Assembly (NCBI GenBank): GCA_010206225.2
Contig: VIQU02000036.1
Coordinates: 4,613-40,144, forward strand
DNA: 35,532 nt
Direction of reading: 5' to 3'
From: Lachnospiraceae bacterium MD308
GTDB taxonomy: Bacteria > Bacillota > Clostridia > Lachnospirales > Lachnospiraceae
Shown here: positions 23,234 through 31,368 of the stretch, in pieces
Layout: each line of letters begins with the position of its first letter
How positions within the stretch are numbered: the first letter of the stretch is position 1
The notes under the pieces: model-generated
What the model saw: only the letters and a program-made list of their open reading frames with translations
The model's database searches: none
What the model was told of the DNA's origin: nothing
Position numbers and translations under genes: made by a program

Positions 23234-23716
23234 ATGAGAAAGGAAAAAGAATATTTAGTAAACAAACTGAAGGAAGCGGGCATAAATGGTAATGTGTTTA
23301 CCAGCCTTAAAAGGATGGAGATGTCACATGACCTGCGGATGGCAGGGGTGATGGTTTCTGGAGAAGTGCTTACAAGATCCGGTTCAAAAATTAAATATGT
23401 GGATGAAGAGGGACGCAGGAGAAGCAGACACAAGATCTGGAAAAGGGCCACAAAGATGCACGTTGTCATTGGTGATACCACGGATGAAAAAGTGGAAATA
23501 GTCCTTGAAAAATTCCTCCGGATCATAGGGAAAGGGATGGTGGTGGACCAGAACTGGGTGGATATCGAGATTGGGGAGTTGGACTGGGTGGATGAGAAAG
23601 ACAGCATCCTGAAAGCGAAAGTGGCAGTACAGTTTGATGTGACATTTACTGGAGGCATATATACGGATCATCTGCTGAAGACGGCAGAGATCAATATCAT
23701 ACAGGAGGTTGAGTAA
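23234..23716 (+). CDS. Tail terminator-like protein at Mu gp37 position (DUF1834 slot)
   Basis: A 160-residue protein. The N-terminal helix pair and central beta region (HVVIGDTTDEKVEIVLEKFL, then WVDIEIGELDWVDEKDSI) resemble tail terminators, and the gene occupies the gp37/DUF1834 position between gpG and the sheath. It should cap the growing tail tube. The family call rests mainly on position. It overlaps the next gene by one base (TAATG). Confidence 0.6.
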   Translation: MRKEKEYLVNKLKEAGINGNVFTSLKRMEMSHDLRMAGVMVSGEVLTRSGSKIKYVDEEGRRRSRHKIWKRATKMHVVIGDTTDEKVEIVLEKFLRIIGKGMVVDQNWVDIEIGELDWVDEKDSILKAKVAVQFDVTFTGGIYTDHLLKTAEINIIQEVE

Positions 23717-23919
23717 TGGCGGAAAAGAAAGCAGCAGCGAAAGACGGCGGGGTTATCCTGAAGCCGATTGAAGACTGGAAAAAGCTGCATAAGGTCAGGG
23801 ATGCAGTATTTGAAGGACTAAAAGCTGCAAATGGCTGGAGGAACGGCAAGCAGGTCACTGAAAAAGAATTTAAGGCGGCGCACCATGCATTTTCAAATGG
23901 TGCGGCGGATGGCAGATAG
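23716..23919 (+). CDS. Small protein between tail terminator and sheath
   Basis: A 67-residue basic protein (MAEKKAAAKDGGVILKPIED...GLKAANGWRNGKQVTEKEF). It sits where Mu-like phages carry a small DUF2635-type protein, but it does not clearly look like that family. The function is unknown. Confidence 0.6.
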   Translation: MAEKKAAAKDGGVILKPIEDWKKLHKVRDAVFEGLKAANGWRNGKQVTEKEFKAAHHAFSNGAADGR

Positions 23920-23940
23920 CGGATAGAAAGGAGGAATACT

Positions 23941-25353
23941 GTGAGAGATATTAACCTACGGGTAGAGGACGGAAATCTGGGGCTGACAAATTCAACGGGG
24001 GCTGGGACACAGGTAAAGATCGGGTTGTCAAATATCCAGAGTACAGAGCCTATTTTGATTACCAGTTCCATGAGTGCTAATGGGATTAAAGAAAAGCTTG
24101 GAAATACACCTCTTGCAGATGCATGTATAGATTCTGTGGAGAATGGAGCCAAGACGATTTACTGCATCGGTGTAAAAGAAAGCGAAGCTGGAAGCGTCAG
24201 TGATCCAGTTATCACTGCTGAAGGAAAAGGTATATTCAAGGCAGGCGGAAGACCATACAATTCATACGATGTCGTTATAGAGATTACGGAGACTGGGGAT
24301 TGTAATGAAGCATGCTACCGCCATTCTATTGATGGAGGAAAAACGTTTAGTGAAGAATATACGGTTCCAGTAGATGGGCAGACAGAGATCCCGGATACAG
24401 GAGTTTCTTTAACATTTACTGATGATGCAGAGGGGAGCTCCTTTAAAGAAGGGGATATTTATAAGTTTTCAACAATGGGACCGGCAATGAGTAACAGTGA
24501 TATACTGGACGCTGTTGAAAAACTGAAGCACCTGAAACTTGAGTTTGAATTTGTACACATCGTTGGAACAACCACAAAGGCTCTATGGGCGGCTCTGGCG
24601 TATGAAGCAAAGAATTTCCTGGAGTTTAGTAAGCGGCCGCTGCTTTTTATCTGTGAGGCAAGAAAACCTAATGAAAATGAATCTGCTGACGAGTATGTAA
24701 CGGCTCTGCAGGAAGACGGGCGGGGGATCAACAGCATGTTCATTCAGGTAGTTGCAGCATGGGGCAGATATATGAGAATGGATAGGCGGGAACAGGATAT
24801 CAATCTTGCAGGAATTGTGACCGGGTTATACTGTCAGGCAAGGGAAAGCCAGAGCATAGGGGAGGTAAGATCTTTCCCGATTTCGGAAGAAAAGCTCATA
24901 AGGCTCATTCCGGAAAGGATTGAAGAATATATAGATGACTTGGACAATAGCAGATATCTGACGTTCCGACAGTATGTAGGACTCGATGGATATTTTGTGT
25001 ACAATGCGAGAGTGATGTCTGCGGATGGCAGCGATTTCCGTTATGCGGAAGATACCCGTGTCATGAATCGTATTGTAAATGAAGTGCGGAAAAGAGCGGT
25101 CAATGAACTTCAGGCAGAAATCGATCCGGGAGCAGTAGATGTTAGTATAGCGGTGATTCAGGCAAGGCTTCAAGCTCCGATTGAAGATGCAATTCAGGAC
25201 AAGATTATCAGTTCGGGAAAAGTGACGATTAATACAGAAAATTTAAACATTCTTGTTGATGAGAAACTGGAAACGAAAGTTTCCTATGTACCGATGGGGC
25301 ACATCAGGGAGATTGATGTTGTATTCGGACTGGAAAATCCGTATGCAGGATAG
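23941..25353 (+). CDS. Tail sheath protein (Mu gpL position, DUF2586-like)
   Basis: A 470-residue protein from a GTG start with AAAGGAGG 7 bases upstream. The N-terminal part has GVKESEAGSVSDPV-type beta domains and a variable insertion (residues about 85-175, with an immunoglobulin-like YRHSIDGGKTFSEEY). The C-terminal half is the conserved sheath core, with FSKRPLLFICEARKPNE, NLAGIVTGLYCQARESQSIG, YLTFRQYVGLDGYFVYNARV. Contraction of the sheath drives the tube through the envelope. From here on the DNA is visibly more AT-rich than the head genes. Confidence 0.85.
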   Translation: MRDINLRVEDGNLGLTNSTGAGTQVKIGLSNIQSTEPILITSSMSANGIKEKLGNTPLADACIDSVENGAKTIYCIGVKESEAGSVSDPVITAEGKGIFKAGGRPYNSYDVVIEITETGDCNEACYRHSIDGGKTFSEEYTVPVDGQTEIPDTGVSLTFTDDAEGSSFKEGDIYKFSTMGPAMSNSDILDAVEKLKHLKLEFEFVHIVGTTTKALWAALAYEAKNFLEFSKRPLLFICEARKPNENESADEYVTALQEDGRGINSMFIQVVAAWGRYMRMDRREQDINLAGIVTGLYCQARESQSIGEVRSFPISEEKLIRLIPERIEEYIDDLDNSRYLTFRQYVGLDGYFVYNARVMSADGSDFRYAEDTRVMNRIVNEVRKRAVNELQAEIDPGAVDVSIAVIQARLQAPIEDAIQDKIISSGKVTINTENLNILVDEKLETKVSYVPMGHIREIDVVFGLENPYAG

Positions 25354-25365
25354 GAGGTGGGAAAG

Positions 25366-25812
25366 ATGGGAAATGCGCAGCTGATTAATGGGAAATGTTA
25401 TGACTGGTCATCCGTGACCATCAATATGCCTGGGCTGGATTATCTCGAACCTACGAAAATAGAGTATGACGGCGAGCGGGAAACGGAGGTAAGGTACGGG
25501 AAAGGCGGTAAAGAACGCGGTTTTGGAACGGGAAACCTGAAACATTCGGCGAAGCTTGAGATGGCGGAAGAAGATTTTGATGAATACTGCAGGGTAGCAA
25601 GGGCAAAAGGATATACCAATATTTTTAACTTTATCCTTGATAAAGTTACCGTGACTTATGCAGATGAAGGGGCACCAATTCAGATAGATGTTATAAACAA
25701 GCTTGTTCTGAATAAATGGGGAAAATCGGACTCACAGGGTGATAAAGGCTTTAATATCAGTTTGGAGTTCAGCGTTATTGGTGGAATCAAACTTGGTGAC
25801 ATCGACGCATAG
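25366..25812 (+). CDS. Tail tube protein, Mu gpM-like
   Basis: A 148-residue beta-rich protein (YDWSSVTINMPGLDYLEPTK, EVRYGKGGKERGFGTGNLKH, GDKGFNISLEFSVIGGIKLG). Size, pattern and position directly after the sheath identify the inner tube. The ATG at 25366 is 9 bases behind GGAGG; a GTG at 25357 overlaps that site. Confidence 0.85.
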   Translation: MGNAQLINGKCYDWSSVTINMPGLDYLEPTKIEYDGERETEVRYGKGGKERGFGTGNLKHSAKLEMAEEDFDEYCRVARAKGYTNIFNFILDKVTVTYADEGAPIQIDVINKLVLNKWGKSDSQGDKGFNISLEFSVIGGIKLGDIDA

Positions 25813-25848
25813 TTGACAAAATAAATGACAAAACAGGAGGATTACATA

Positions 25849-26241
25849 ATGGAAGTAATTGACGGAATGGGAACACGGCAGGGAGCAGGGGATGGACAGG
25901 AAGAAAAAATGTCTATTGAAAAATTAAAAGAGAAGTATTCTGGAAACGGGGAAAAAGTATATACGGTCAATACAAATGTAATGATTGATGATGATACAGA
26001 GGAAGAATTTTCTTTTGTGTTCATGAAACCGAAGACGGCATCTTATGACAGGTATGTTAAGATGCTGTCCAATTCCGCCACGAAGGCAGCAAGGACGTTT
26101 TCTGTGGATAATATTGTCCCTGAGCAGAGGGATTACCTCACGCAAACATTAGATGAATACCCGGCAATGTCCATCAGTTTAGCGGATAAGCTTCTTAGGA
26201 TGCTTGGCCTTGCGGATTCTGCGTCCGTAAAAAAGTTATAG
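25849..26241 (+). CDS. Tail assembly chaperone, short form (gp41-like)
   Basis: A 130-residue acidic protein with VMIDDDTEEEFSFVFMKPKT and helical C-terminus (YPAMSISLADKLLRMLGLAD). The ATG at 25849 follows GGAGG by 10 bases; an upstream ATG at 25825 lacks a ribosome site. It lies between tube and tape measure genes, as lambda G or Mu gp41 do, and ends just past a slippery site (see the extension). Confidence 0.8.
   Translation: MEVIDGMGTRQGAGDGQEEKMSIEKLKEKYSGNGEKVYTVNTNVMIDDDTEEEFSFVFMKPKTASYDRYVKMLSNSATKAARTFSVDNIVPEQRDYLTQTLDEYPAMSISLADKLLRMLGLADSASVKKL
26229..26235 (+). promoter_or_regulatory. -1 ribosomal frameshift site A AAA AAG
   Basis: The heptamer is in the correct phase (gtA AAA AAG before the stop TAG two codons later), a classical slippery sequence for -1 slippage. 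The -1 frame is open to 26477. The downstream stem that usually boosts slippage was not identified with certainty. Confidence 0.8.
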
Positions 26242-26477
26242 AAAAGCATAAGGAAGAGCTTCAGGAAAATTTCATCCAATATGGGATGATTTTGATTCAT
26301 CGGTATATACCGGAAAAACTCCTTCCGAAAAATGTAAGAAATGGAAGCTATGAGGACATTGCACTGGAAGAGTTCTTCAAGTTGATTGCAAAAGCAGATT
26401 TGTTGCATGAACTGGCGATTGAAGATATACATGCAGGATTTCTGAAAGCGCTAAATGAAATAATCGGAGATAATTAA
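26235..26477 (+). CDS. Frameshift extension of tail assembly chaperone (gp42-like)
   Basis: After slippage at 26229-26235 translation continues in the -1 frame for 80 residues, giving a fusion of about 209 residues (VIEKHKEELQENFIQYG...HAGFLKALNEIIGDN). The segment has no own ribosome site. This is the long form equivalent to lambda GT or Mu gp41/gp42, needed at low ratio to load the tape measure protein before tube assembly. The evidence is the heptamer, frame and position. Confidence 0.78.
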   Translation, partial: VIEKHKEELQENFIQYGMILIHRYIPEKLLPKNVRNGSYEDIALEEFFKLIAKADLLHELAIEDIHAGFLKALNEIIGDN

Positions 26478-26481
26478 AAAA

Positions 26482-26502
26482 CCTGCAGCTGTATACTGCA
26501 GG
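26482..26502 (+). terminator. Hairpin before the tape measure gene
   Basis: CCTGCAG, loop CTGTATA, CTGCAGG: a perfect 7-bp stem 5 bases after the chaperone stop, without a following T run, so it may be an RNA-stability or attenuation element and not a full terminator. A tandem GCCTAAT repeat follows (26513-26526). Confidence 0.35.
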
Positions 26503-26582
26503 CAGGCACCATGCCTAATGCCTAATGATCTATAGGTAATGTATCATAATTTTTATGAAAAAGCAAGCAGGAGATGGTGCTT

Positions 26583-29315
26583 ATGGCGATGGAATCCGTA
26601 TATAAGCTTTCGGTCCTCTTGAATATGGTCGATCAGATGTCGGGGCCATTGAGCAATTCCGGACAGAAAACACAGGATACTGTCAAAAAGATGAATGACG
26701 CGTTCGGAACAATGCAAAAAGCCGGAAGCGTTATGGCCGGAGCCGGAGTTGCAATAACGACGGCAGCTGTGTCTACTGTGACAGCGACTTTTGACACCCA
26801 GAATGCACTGGGCGAGTTGTCGTCTCTTGGGGTAAAAGACCTTGGGGCTGTTGAAAAAGCTGCAAAAAGGTTTTCAGATCAATGGGCCGGAACAACGAAA
26901 TCCGACTTTATTACAGCTGCGTATGATATTAAATCTGGTATAGCATCTTTATCAGATGAAGGTGTTGCAAAGTTCACGGAACTTTCAGCACTTACAGGTA
27001 AAGCCACGAAATCAACGACGGAGGAAATGGGCTCCCTGTTTGCAACTGGATATGGTATTTACAAGGGAATGTATGAGAACTTGTCGGATATGGAGTTCGG
27101 AGAAGTGTTTTCCGCAGGAATCTCTACAGCAGTTAAAAATTATAAGACATCTGGATCTGAGATGTCGAGCGCGATTTCTGCGCTGGGTGCGACGGCTACC
27201 AATGCAAATGTGTCTTTTGAAGAGCAGCTCGCCATCTTAGGGCAGCTCCAGACTACGATGTCAGGATCAGAAGCGGCTACAAAATATAAAAGTTTTTTGA
27301 ATCAGGCGGCATCTGCAGGCAAGAAGCTGGGCCTTGAATTTACCGATACGAATAACCAGCTGATGTCTATGCCTGAGATTCTTACAGCTTTAAAAAGCAA
27401 ATTCGGAGATACGATTGATGCTGTTGAGAAGCAGAAACTGAAGGAAGCATTCGGAACGGATGAGGCGGTAGCTGCGATTGACCTCCTATATAATAATGTG
27501 GATACTTTGGAAGGAGGCATTACAGACCTTCATTCAAGTATGCAGAAGGGCGTATCTGTAACGGAGGAAATGGCACAGGCAATCCAAAATACTCCAGAGC
27601 AGAAATTTGAACGGTTAAAGCAACAGATCCACAATAATGTAGAGGAACTGGGAAGCAGCCTGATCCCCGCATTTAATGGAACGATGGATGCAATCAGCTC
27701 AGTAATATCAAAAGGTTCCGAATGGATCAGCAATAACCAGCAGCTTGTATCTATGATAATGAAGATAGTTCTTGGACTCGGAATATTCCTGGCAATATCA
27801 GGCAGTGTTTTAATAGTTGTCGGTATATTGGGGAAAACATTTCTGGCTGTAAAAAACGCAATTTCGATCGCAGGCGGCGCTATGGGAGGCTTGAATTCTA
27901 CGTTCCTGGCTTCTCCGGTTACGTGGGTGATTGTTGGAATTGTAGCACTGGTTGCGGCATTTATATATCTTTGGAGCCGTTCGGAGGCATTCCGATCGTT
28001 TTGGATTGGGTTGTTTGACCAGGTAAAAGGTGCTGTCATTGAAGCTAAATCGCAGATAATGCCAGCTTTGTCAGAAGCCGGGCAGAGTCTGATGGAATTG
28101 TATCATACTGCTCAGCCTTTTCTACAGATAATTGCAGAAGTAGGGGCGGCAGTCCTTACAGTCATTGTGGGAACAGTTATAGGTGCAATTCAGGGAGTTA
28201 TAGCTGCACTGAACCCGATATTGAGTATTGTATCTAATATTGCAGCATTTGTGACAAATACCATAAAAGCGATTACAGCATTACTGAACGGTGACCTGAC
28301 AGGCGCGCTTGGATTTGCAGGGGCGGCATCAGAGAATTTGAAGAATATATTTGTTGGTTCTTTTAATGCAATTTTATCATTTGCCGGAGGCTTTGCTTCT
28401 GGGTTTAAGGGAGTGATTAAAGGAGCTTTATCTGCAGCAGGGGTTAATGTTTCAGGGAAAATGTCAGGTATTAAGAATGCGATAACATCAAAGCTTTCAT
28501 CCGCAGCGTCTATGGCCAAGAATACGATGAACACATGGCGTACCGGGACGGTGAGTACATTGTCAGCAATGGTAAATACCTATCGTTCTAAAGGCGGCGG
28601 AATAAAAGGAGCCGTATCGGCGACAATGACAGGAGTAAGTGGTTTCTTCAGGACAGGTTATGCAACGATTAATTCTTTGACAAATGGAAAACTTGCAGCG
28701 GTGGTGAATACTGTGAAGTCCAAAATGAATGGGGCGAAGGATGCCGTAAGAAATGCAGTTGAAAGGATGAAATCGGCATTCAGGGTGACATTTCCCAGAC
28801 CTAAAATACCTATGCCAAAGATAAATATGTCCGGTAAATTCAGCTTGAACCCGCCCAGTACACCCAAGTTTTCTATCAGCTGGCATAAAGACGGAGGTAT
28901 TTTAAAGAATGCGGCGCTGATCGGAGCCACTGGAAGTACTCTGCATGGGGCGGGGGAAGCGGGGGCAGAGGCAATTCTTCCGCTTTCCGTCCTTTGGACT
29001 AAGATGAAGGCGATTGTTTCCGGTATCGTTCAAGGGAAGGACAGGCAGGATGAAAAGCCTGATGGCTCGGAGCTCGTCCATGCTTTGAAGAAAAAAGTCG
29101 GGGGCATACGCAGAGAGCCGTCATTACCTCGTGAGAGAGACCAGGGTAACACAAAGACGGAAGGGCGGCGTACATATATCCAGACATTGAATATTCGGGT
29201 GAACATGAAGGATATGAAAGATTTAAGGATGTTGGAACGGTTGATTGATGAATTGAAGGCTGTACAGAATCAGACGGACAGCGGGGAGTCTGATGATGAA
29301 TATGTAACGGTATAG
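26583..29315 (+). CDS. Tail tape measure protein
   Basis: A 910-residue protein that sets tail length. The N-terminal part is of the TP901-core type (MVDQMSGPLSNSGQKTQDTV, ALGATATNANVSFEEQLAIL, SGSEAATKYKSFLNQAASAG). Three hydrophobic segments lie in the middle (MIMKIVLGLGIFLAISGSVL; WVIVGIVALVAAFIYLW; GAAVLTVIVGTVIGAIQGVI), as is usual. The C-terminus has GATGSTLHGAGEAGAEAILP, a conserved end motif of tape measures. The ATG at 26583 is 9 bases behind AGGAG; an ATG at 26574 is too close to it. Confidence 0.92.
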   Translation: MAMESVYKLSVLLNMVDQMSGPLSNSGQKTQDTVKKMNDAFGTMQKAGSVMAGAGVAITTAAVSTVTATFDTQNALGELSSLGVKDLGAVEKAAKRFSDQWAGTTKSDFITAAYDIKSGIASLSDEGVAKFTELSALTGKATKSTTEEMGSLFATGYGIYKGMYENLSDMEFGEVFSAGISTAVKNYKTSGSEMSSAISALGATATNANVSFEEQLAILGQLQTTMSGSEAATKYKSFLNQAASAGKKLGLEFTDTNNQLMSMPEILTALKSKFGDTIDAVEKQKLKEAFGTDEAVAAIDLLYNNVDTLEGGITDLHSSMQKGVSVTEEMAQAIQNTPEQKFERLKQQIHNNVEELGSSLIPAFNGTMDAISSVISKGSEWISNNQQLVSMIMKIVLGLGIFLAISGSVLIVVGILGKTFLAVKNAISIAGGAMGGLNSTFLASPVTWVIVGIVALVAAFIYLWSRSEAFRSFWIGLFDQVKGAVIEAKSQIMPALSEAGQSLMELYHTAQPFLQIIAEVGAAVLTVIVGTVIGAIQGVIAALNPILSIVSNIAAFVTNTIKAITALLNGDLTGALGFAGAASENLKNIFVGSFNAILSFAGGFASGFKGVIKGALSAAGVNVSGKMSGIKNAITSKLSSAASMAKNTMNTWRTGTVSTLSAMVNTYRSKGGGIKGAVSATMTGVSGFFRTGYATINSLTNGKLAAVVNTVKSKMNGAKDAVRNAVERMKSAFRVTFPRPKIPMPKINMSGKFSLNPPSTPKFSISWHKDGGILKNAALIGATGSTLHGAGEAGAEAILPLSVLWTKMKAIVSGIVQGKDRQDEKPDGSELVHALKKKVGGIRREPSLPRERDQGNTKTEGRRTYIQTLNIRVNMKDMKDLRMLERLIDELKAVQNQTDSGESDDEYVTV

Positions 29316-29325
29316 GAGATATAGA

Positions 29326-29886
29326 ATGCTATATATAACAGACAATATCATTAAGCTCGGGGGCGTTATGCTCCCGGGACAGGTACAAAGTGTGAATGTT
29401 CAGGAGTCAGCCAATATTCATACAGCACAGGATGATACAGGGGCAGTTAATTCAGTGCAGCCAAGAGGCTATGAAATATCAAAGATTACAGTAGAAGTAT
29501 TATTAGAAGAGACAAGCTCCCAATCTGTTGACCAGATGATTCGTGCATACCAGGCGTTGTTTAAAAAGCCCAAACAGAAAGCAGCAGTAAAGAGGGCAGT
29601 AGTAAATGAGGATTGTGCGGCACATGGGATCACAAGCGTATATTTTAAGTCTTTTGAAACCAAAAATATAATATCGGAAAGCAAAGTGACTGCCGCCTTA
29701 GAGCTGTGGTCTCCCAATACGGTAGCTGTTAAAGTTACTAAAAAATCTACAAAAAAGAAAAAGACAGGAAAAAAGAAGAAAAATTCTAAAAAAAGGACAA
29801 AAAAGAAAAAGTCCAAGAGTGCGGCTAAAGATAAGCGTAATACCAGCAAAGCGAAGAAAAGGGCGAAAAATATAACAAAGAAATAG
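29326..29886 (+). CDS. Tail/baseplate protein with lysine-rich tail
   Basis: A 186-residue protein at the Mu gpN position (between tape measure and hub). Residues 1-135 look like a small beta-rich tail domain (IKLGGVMLPGQVQSVNVQES, ISKITVEVLLEETSSQ, ITSVYFKSFETKNI). Residues 136-186 are an extreme lysine-rich low-complexity tail with almost no hydrophobic residues. The family is unknown; many phages have a LysM-bearing baseplate protein here instead. The basic tail may bind DNA or cell-wall polymers. Confidence 0.65.
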   Translation: MLYITDNIIKLGGVMLPGQVQSVNVQESANIHTAQDDTGAVNSVQPRGYEISKITVEVLLEETSSQSVDQMIRAYQALFKKPKQKAAVKRAVVNEDCAAHGITSVYFKSFETKNIISESKVTAALELWSPNTVAVKVTKKSTKKKKTGKKKKNSKKRTKKKKSKSAAKDKRNTSKAKKRAKNITKK

Positions 29887-29895
29887 GGTGATAGA

Positions 29896-30654
29896 TTGGA
29901 AGAAAAGAAATTACTTACACCGGAATTCCGGGTTTCAATTGGAAATTATGAAATCTCAGAAGGGCTTAAAGTAGAGTGCTTTTCTTCAAAGGAGTCAAAA
30001 TGTGATTGGGGGGCAGTTGAACTGTCCCCTGAACTGGAAGAACTCATCAGGGTGAATGATATGGAATCTGCGAAGATAGAACTGGGGTATGGAGATGATT
30101 ATGATGAGTTGATTGATGGCTACATAAAAAAGAGCGATTCAGGAATCATTGTAAAAGATGATATGACGAAATTGGAAAGGATTCTGATAAAAGCAACATT
30201 TTTGGATGCCACTCCGCAAGACATTATCCGGTATGTGCTGATCCAGGCGGGTATCTGTGACTATGAGCTTATGGAACAGAATTACGGTAAAAAAGCTGTT
30301 GTGTCAATAGAACAGAAAAATGGACTTGAAGTGATCGCAGAAGTTAATGCGATATGGGAAATATCCCAACCGTATTTTTTTAAAGGCAAAAGGTTTTACT
30401 GGGGAAGTAAAGAAGAACAAAAAGAAATGTACATTCTAGAAGAGGGTAATACGATTCTGTCTCTAAAAAAATATGGAACATTGTGGGAAGTGGAAACACT
30501 GGCTATTCCATGGATTCATCACAGCCAGCTAATAGAAGTAAGGCATAGCAGGTATAACGGAATGGCAGAAGTCGAAAAGACCGTGATCAAAACCGATCAG
30601 CGTGGCGCAGTACATATGTATATTTTTTTCAGAGGAGGGAAGCAGGATGTCTGA
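29896..30654 (+). CDS. Baseplate hub protein, gpP / late control D-like
   Basis: A 252-residue protein from a TTG start with AGGGTGATAG upstream. Pattern ISEGLKVECFSSKESKCDWG, IELGYGDDYDELIDGYIKK and LERILIKATFLDATPQDIIR is as in hub proteins (Mu gp44/P, P2 gpD), which connect tube and spike. It overlaps the next gene by 8 bases. Confidence 0.75.
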   Translation: MEEKKLLTPEFRVSIGNYEISEGLKVECFSSKESKCDWGAVELSPELEELIRVNDMESAKIELGYGDDYDELIDGYIKKSDSGIIVKDDMTKLERILIKATFLDATPQDIIRYVLIQAGICDYELMEQNYGKKAVVSIEQKNGLEVIAEVNAIWEISQPYFFKGKRFYWGSKEEQKEMYILEEGNTILSLKKYGTLWEVETLAIPWIHHSQLIEVRHSRYNGMAEVEKTVIKTDQRGAVHMYIFFRGGKQDV

Positions 30655-30940
30655 TATGTTAAAAATATTTGTGGATCAGGAACTGGATCAAAGAATCCAG
30701 AAAGAATATCCACACCTGAAATATCCCGCAGCAGTATATGCAAAGATCACAAATGTAAAAAAGGAAGCGGCATATTACAGTTACATTATCAGAATTCTTG
30801 ACAAAAATAAAAAGGAAAATTCCAAATTCCCTGAAATACCAAAAGTGAAAAGTGAATCATTATATGAGAGTGGGGATGTCGTAGTAGCGATATTTTTGTA
30901 TGGGGATGTAATGCCGTACATTGTAGGGAGGGCGGTATAA
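30647..30940 (+). CDS. Short baseplate spike-type protein (gpV OB-fold only)
   Basis: A 97-residue protein with YAKITNVKKEAAYYSYIIRI and YESGDVVVAIFLYGDVMPYI, then VGRAV, matching the OB-fold start of gpV-like central spikes. It lacks the beta-helical needle that normally follows, so it is either a shortened spike or an adaptor to which a separate tip attaches. The ATG at 30647 is behind GAGGAGGG. Confidence 0.55.
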   Translation: MSDMLKIFVDQELDQRIQKEYPHLKYPAAVYAKITNVKKEAAYYSYIIRILDKNKKENSKFPEIPKVKSESLYESGDVVVAIFLYGDVMPYIVGRAV

Positions 30941-31368
30941 TGCAATTAGCAGATATGGAATCTGCAGATATAAAGCTTGATAAGCACGGACAACCAGTGG
31001 TTGATAATGAAGGTGACTTTGAATTTGTCTCTGGAGTAAAATGTTTCCTGCAGGATCTGCGCAATGAAATTTTAACAGAACAGGCAGAATTGTTTTATGA
31101 AGACGAAGATGAGATAGACAGTTATGGGTTTGGATTATTGGAATTCATGAAAGCGGCATATAGCGAATTCTTAGAATTGGAAATTGAACAGAGGATTAAG
31201 GAGAAACTTAAAAAGAGGGAAGGGATTGCTCCGGAAAGTATCCAGACAGAGCTGTTTTTGAATGGAGAGGGATTTGTAAAAATAAAAATATATTTTAGGA
31301 TACAAGAGACAAATGAAGAATACGATGTGGAAATCAGTGAGAATCAGGTGGAGGTAATTAAAGAATGA
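30940..31368 (+). CDS. Baseplate wedge protein, gp46/gpW-gp25-like
   Basis: A 142-residue protein. DIKLDKHGQPVVDNEGDFEF is followed by a helical domain (CFLQDLRNEILTEQAELF, YGFGLLEFMKAAYSEFLELE), and LFLNGEGFVKIKIYFRIQET. This fits the gp25/gpW wedge family. It overlaps the gene on each side (TAATG at its start), as part of the baseplate block. Confidence 0.72.
   Translation: MQLADMESADIKLDKHGQPVVDNEGDFEFVSGVKCFLQDLRNEILTEQAELFYEDEDEIDSYGFGLLEFMKAAYSEFLELEIEQRIKEKLKKREGIAPESIQTELFLNGEGFVKIKIYFRIQETNEEYDVEISENQVEVIKE

Noticed and set aside
29469-29849. Hydrophobic Phe-rich minus-strand frame
   Set aside because: It is the complement of the lysine-rich tail (AAA/AAG to TTT/CTT), not a membrane protein.
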